This document shows, one piece after another, positions 61,106-64,000 of a stretch of DNA of 64,000 bases. Position 1 is the stretch's first letter. Each line of letters starts with the position of its first letter. Under the pieces are notes generated by a model. The model was not told the origin of the DNA and ran no database searches. It saw only the letters and a list, made by a program, of their open reading frames with translations. The position numbers and the translations under genes were made by a program. Origin of the DNA: Chitinophagaceae bacterium (lineage in GTDB: Bacteria > Bacteroidota > Bacteroidia > Chitinophagales > Chitinophagaceae); assembly GCA_020403455.1 (NCBI GenBank), contig JADBXP010000004.1, positions 124,001 through 188,000 on the forward strand, in the 5' to 3' direction.

Positions 61106-63613
61106 TTACCTAGGAGACAATAATTCATCAATGCGCCGGAAACGATAGCCCTCTTGCTTCACCATTTGAATGATGTCTCTCAGTTCATGGTAAAGCTTTT
61201 CTTTTCTTCTTGGATCAGTTCCTACATGAATCAATACAATGGCCCCATTCAATCCCGCTGGCTGTTCTTGCATTGTTTTTTCGAGTGTTGTTCGAATCTG
61301 CTTATTCGTCTTGTAGGAGGCGCCCATCTCCGGATAAGTATAATCAGCGGGCGTTCCCAGGCCTGGAGTACAACTGAAGAGCCGAACACCCGATTCATTC
61401 AACCAACCCGCTATTTCCTCATTCCACCACTCATAGGGAGGGATGTACCAGCCCCCTGCAAGTTCATCTGGTAATCCGGCTGTGCGCATGGCCGCAAGAT
61501 TGTTGCGGAGGTCTTGTAGCAACGAGTCTTTTTTCACCAAAGTGCTGTCACGTTTTTTCCAGTCATTGTACAACAGATGTTGGTCTGAGTGCGGTCCAAG
61601 CAGGTGCCCAAATCGATGTAAGAGTTGTATTTCCTTTTGAAATGCTGCATTTCGATAAAACCTTCCTGTAAAGTAAAATGCCGCTTTTACATTTTCCTGC
61701 TGCAGTGTTGTTCGAATCTGCTGCATCCCTTCCCCCCATTCATCTCCCGTAAAAACAAGTGCCAATTCTTTTTTATTCCTGTCACCCCGAATTACTGAAC
61801 CCTGAAGTTTTTCCTCTTTCGCCTCCTGATTCAACGGCAACGCCTGTCCCTGTAATGCCGCCAACAAATAAATTAAACTGGCAGTTCCGTCCATGGTGGG
61901 CTCATTCGTACTATAGTCCCCATAATCATCATGATAAACAGCCAGATCACTTTGAAAGGGGGCATATTCATCGGGCTCCATCAGTTGAATGCCAATCAGG
62001 TTTTTATAGATGGAAGTATATACCGGACCATCAATCAACCCCCCGTCAATCGGATAATTTTTTAAATGCGTGAAAGCAGAATGAGGATCAACAGGCGTGT
62101 CACCTTTTTCAGGCAATCCATATACCATGCTGGTTCCCCAGGGATTGCATCCAAAAAGCCAATCAATATTGGCCTGCTCCAATTCCAGAAAGGATGTATC
62201 ACCGGTTAACTGCCTGTACCAGATGCATTGAATGACAAACTGTACCGTCAGGTTGTTGCTGCACCAAATGAATGGTATGCCGCGCAGGAAGGCGTTGTTA
62301 TTGGCACGTTGCTGAATGATTGCAATGCCCTGGCGATAAAAGTTGGTGATCTCTTTTCTTGCGTTTCCCTTCATTGTAGACGCCAGTTCGGCATGTCCCT
62401 CATTGATAAAAGGATACCATTGATAATGGTTGGCCGTATCCCGAATCATCCAGGGTGTAACCGGCTCTTGTCTGGCATATAGAATTGCCTTTCTCTGCCA
62501 ACCTGTATCTTTATGATGAGTCATTTTATACAAGGAAGCGGCAGCCAATTCCATATCATCAACAAAATTCTCTTCGGCATAAATGTAGGGCGATCGAACA
62601 GAAGCTGTTTGTGTGAATCCCGGCTTTTGAAGTGCATAGTCCCACGCAGAAAATGCTTTTGCAGTCAATTGCTTCGCGAACATAGAATCTGTTGATTGAA
62701 AAACAGCGGCGCCCAGTGCAAAGGCAGCAGAGAATTTTCCTGCAATGGAAGAAGTACCGGTAGTAGCATTCATGAAACGGCCCCGTTGCTGGGGACGACC
62801 ATTGACAAAGTAAACAGGCCGCTCAAAGCCCTTACCATAATAAGGATCTTCTTTGGGTATGCGCATGTTGACATGATCCCTGTCATCCCCCAACTGATTG
62901 AACATCCAGTCAGCCCTGGGGTGCATTTTAAGTAGCCAGTCCATGCCCCAACGCGCTTCATCCAATACATCGGGCTTCCCGTTGGAGCCTGGCAATCCAT
63001 TGGATTGGTGTTTGTCACTGAATACCTGCGGATAATCCCTGAAGGCAGCCAACAATTGCCAGGTAGCATTGGCACTGGTACTACTGTATTGCAAATAATC
63101 GCTGGCGTCATGCCATCCACCCGTCACATCAATATGGGTACTATCGGGCATCGGACCATACAGGGTATAACCATCGTGCGTATGACAACTATCTTTTAAA
63201 TAAGGGTTAAAGCCACTTCTTTGTTGTCGCATATATCGGAGACAGAAATCTGCCGTTCCCTGATAAACTGTATCACTGATAGCAAAAACAGGCGATCGGC
63301 TATTGCCTGCCCGTAAAAAATATTTTCCGGGCTTGCGCCAAGATGAAAAGCCAAGTCTTGCAGTGGAAGTAAAAGGGCCATAAGCACCATATCCGGTAGT
63401 TGTTTTTCCTCTATAAACCACCTTGCCCGTAAGTGCATGCACCAATTCAAAAAAAACAGGAACATCCTTTGCCTTACTACACCAAACCGCATTCTTACTG
63501 GAACGGGTAGTATACCCCAATTGATTGATGCGAATCCAACTGCTGTCGGAAAGCATTTTCGCAGTCGCAGAAAAATTGACTCCCATCAAAATAAAAAGCG
63601 GCAGCCATCGCAT
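61106..63613 (-). CDS. Secreted fusion of GH9 cellulase-type and polysaccharide deacetylase (CE4-like) domains
   Basis: 835 residues from ATG 63613 with signal peptide MRWLPLFILMGVNFSATA; ATG 63625 is the alternative. Domains: an N-terminal CelD_N Ig-like domain (WIRINQLGYTT), a GH9 (alpha/alpha)6 barrel with the base motif GGWHDASDY and acid motif DYSTNEPTMDG, then from about residue 615 a CE4-like domain with VFTGDEWGEG and GPHSDQHLLY. The first CE4 motif is TGDE instead of TFDDG, so the metal site is variant. It probably degrades a beta-glucan and an acylated sugar polymer together. It converges with the hypothetical at 60823. Confidence 0.88.
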   Translation of the reverse strand: MRWLPLFILMGVNFSATAKMLSDSSWIRINQLGYTTRSSKNAVWCSKAKDVPVFFELVHALTGKVVYRGKTTTGYGAYGPFTSTARLGFSSWRKPGKYFLRAGNSRSPVFAISDTVYQGTADFCLRYMRQQRSGFNPYLKDSCHTHDGYTLYGPMPDSTHIDVTGGWHDASDYLQYSSTSANATWQLLAAFRDYPQVFSDKHQSNGLPGSNGKPDVLDEARWGMDWLLKMHPRADWMFNQLGDDRDHVNMRIPKEDPYYGKGFERPVYFVNGRPQQRGRFMNATTGTSSIAGKFSAAFALGAAVFQSTDSMFAKQLTAKAFSAWDYALQKPGFTQTASVRSPYIYAEENFVDDMELAAASLYKMTHHKDTGWQRKAILYARQEPVTPWMIRDTANHYQWYPFINEGHAELASTMKGNARKEITNFYRQGIAIIQQRANNNAFLRGIPFIWCSNNLTVQFVIQCIWYRQLTGDTSFLELEQANIDWLFGCNPWGTSMVYGLPEKGDTPVDPHSAFTHLKNYPIDGGLIDGPVYTSIYKNLIGIQLMEPDEYAPFQSDLAVYHDDYGDYSTNEPTMDGTASLIYLLAALQGQALPLNQEAKEEKLQGSVIRGDRNKKELALVFTGDEWGEGMQQIRTTLQQENVKAAFYFTGRFYRNAAFQKEIQLLHRFGHLLGPHSDQHLLYNDWKKRDSTLVKKDSLLQDLRNNLAAMRTAGLPDELAGGWYIPPYEWWNEEIAGWLNESGVRLFSCTPGLGTPADYTYPEMGASYKTNKQIRTTLEKTMQEQPAGLNGAIVLIHVGTDPRRKEKLYHELRDIIQMVKQEGYRFRRIDELLSPR

Positions 63614-63694
63614 AAAATAGATCATTGAATAAAAGTACAACTCTGCTGTGAGAAGCCGGATCAAAGTACTGTCCGCCAATATTTCAAAAACACA

Positions 63695-64000
63695 TCAGAG
63701 ATCACCCAACTGCGGGCGCAGCACTATCTCTTCTACAACGGCAGCAGGTGACAGCAAAGCGGCGGCAACCATCATACTGGCCACATCATTTGCCTGCATA
63801 ATGCGATCAGGATGCACGCCCGATCCTTCCCAACTTGGACTCATAGTAGCTCCCGGGAAAACACCTGTGACTTTAATACCCTGAGTTTTCAGTTCCTCAC
63901 GTAAGTTGGCAGTAAATCCCGCCAATGCATATTTGGAAATCCCATAGCTTCCTCCATGGGGATAAGCACGCAGGGAGGCAATCGAACAAAGATTAAAAAT
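63695..64000 (-). CDS. Short-chain dehydrogenase/reductase (partial, N-terminus beyond window)
   Basis: About 101 C-terminal codons are visible, running off the right edge. The catalytic block is present: NLCSIAS (Ser) and SYGISKYALAGF (YxxxK), then VFPGATMSP. The NAD(P)-binding N-terminus is outside the window. Substrate unknown. Confidence 0.88.
   Translation of the reverse strand: MFNLCSIASLRAYPHGGSYGISKYALAGFTANLREELKTQGIKVTGVFPGATMSPSWEGSGVHPDRIMQANDVASMMVAAALLSPAAVVEEIVLRPQLGDL

Noticed and set aside
1..64000. tRNA genes, CRISPR arrays, insertion sequences or prophage
   Set aside because: No T-loop-like sequence in a cloverleaf context, no spaced direct repeats and no transposase, integrase or phage structural genes were seen.

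Overview
The window looks like ordinary chromosome from a member of the Bacteroidota, most likely the Chitinophagaceae. Evidence: many genes are preceded by a Bacteroidota-type -7 element (TAnnTTTG); the cbb3 oxidase has the fused CcoN-CcoO subunit and the small CcoQ-like subunit typical of the phylum; methionine synthase is split; and there is bTHX, a DUF4286 protein, a deoxyhypusine-synthase-like protein and an ECF sigma/anti-sigma pair. The family-level assignment is inference. I saw no tRNA, rRNA, CRISPR array, insertion sequence or prophage.

Layout. 1-3326 (minus): an M16 peptidase pair and a retropepsin/PDZ protease. 3443-4567: MqnC of the futalosine menaquinone route. 4721-7157: ECF sigma factor, anti-sigma factor and outer-membrane barrel, with an ECF-type promoter in front. 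7216-10715: hydrolase and serS on minus, then a conserved hypothetical, gcvH and a VanZ-like gene on plus. 10890-21040 (minus): a complete high-affinity respiration block running fnr-like, hemerythrin-like, ccoI, ccoS, ccoNO, ccoQ, ccoP, ccoG, ccoH, tauE/safE-like. The FNR-type regulator has its cysteines, and a good FNR box lies at the class II position of a -7 element in front of ccoS.

21150-31439: a radical SAM/SPASM enzyme, a GH10-like hydrolase, an SRPBCC protein, an Ig-like lipoprotein, recR, an OB-fold protein, a YceI protein and the split methionine synthase with a long foldable leader. 31440-32215 is a decayed gene with two frameshifts and no start. 32256-37729: LOG-family protein, an unrecognised secreted protein, exonuclease III, DUF4286, HU, bTHX and a Tat-exported PLP enzyme.

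37829-44236: a run of glycosyltransferases and an O-antigen-ligase-like protein with meaB inserted, built from three convergent gene pairs that overlap at their 3' ends. 44281-50623: housekeeping and envelope genes (Lon-N protein, coaX, lptC, CorC/HlyC-type protein, tatC, rpiB, M28 peptidase). 50694-51668: a deoxyhypusine-synthase-like enzyme lacking the usual catalytic lysine. 51813-58163: a seven-gene, tightly packed glycan set that resembles a lipid-linked sugar pathway. 58181-64000: AcpH-like protein, a cystathionine gamma-synthase-like enzyme, a TIGR02757 protein, a small hypothetical, a GH9/deacetylase fusion and a partial SDR gene.

I found no clear-cut new defence or mobile system. The items most worth following are the lipid-linked sugar set, the FNR-linked cbb3 block with its degenerate hemerythrin-like protein, the methionine synthase leader, and the lysine-less deoxyhypusine-synthase relative.
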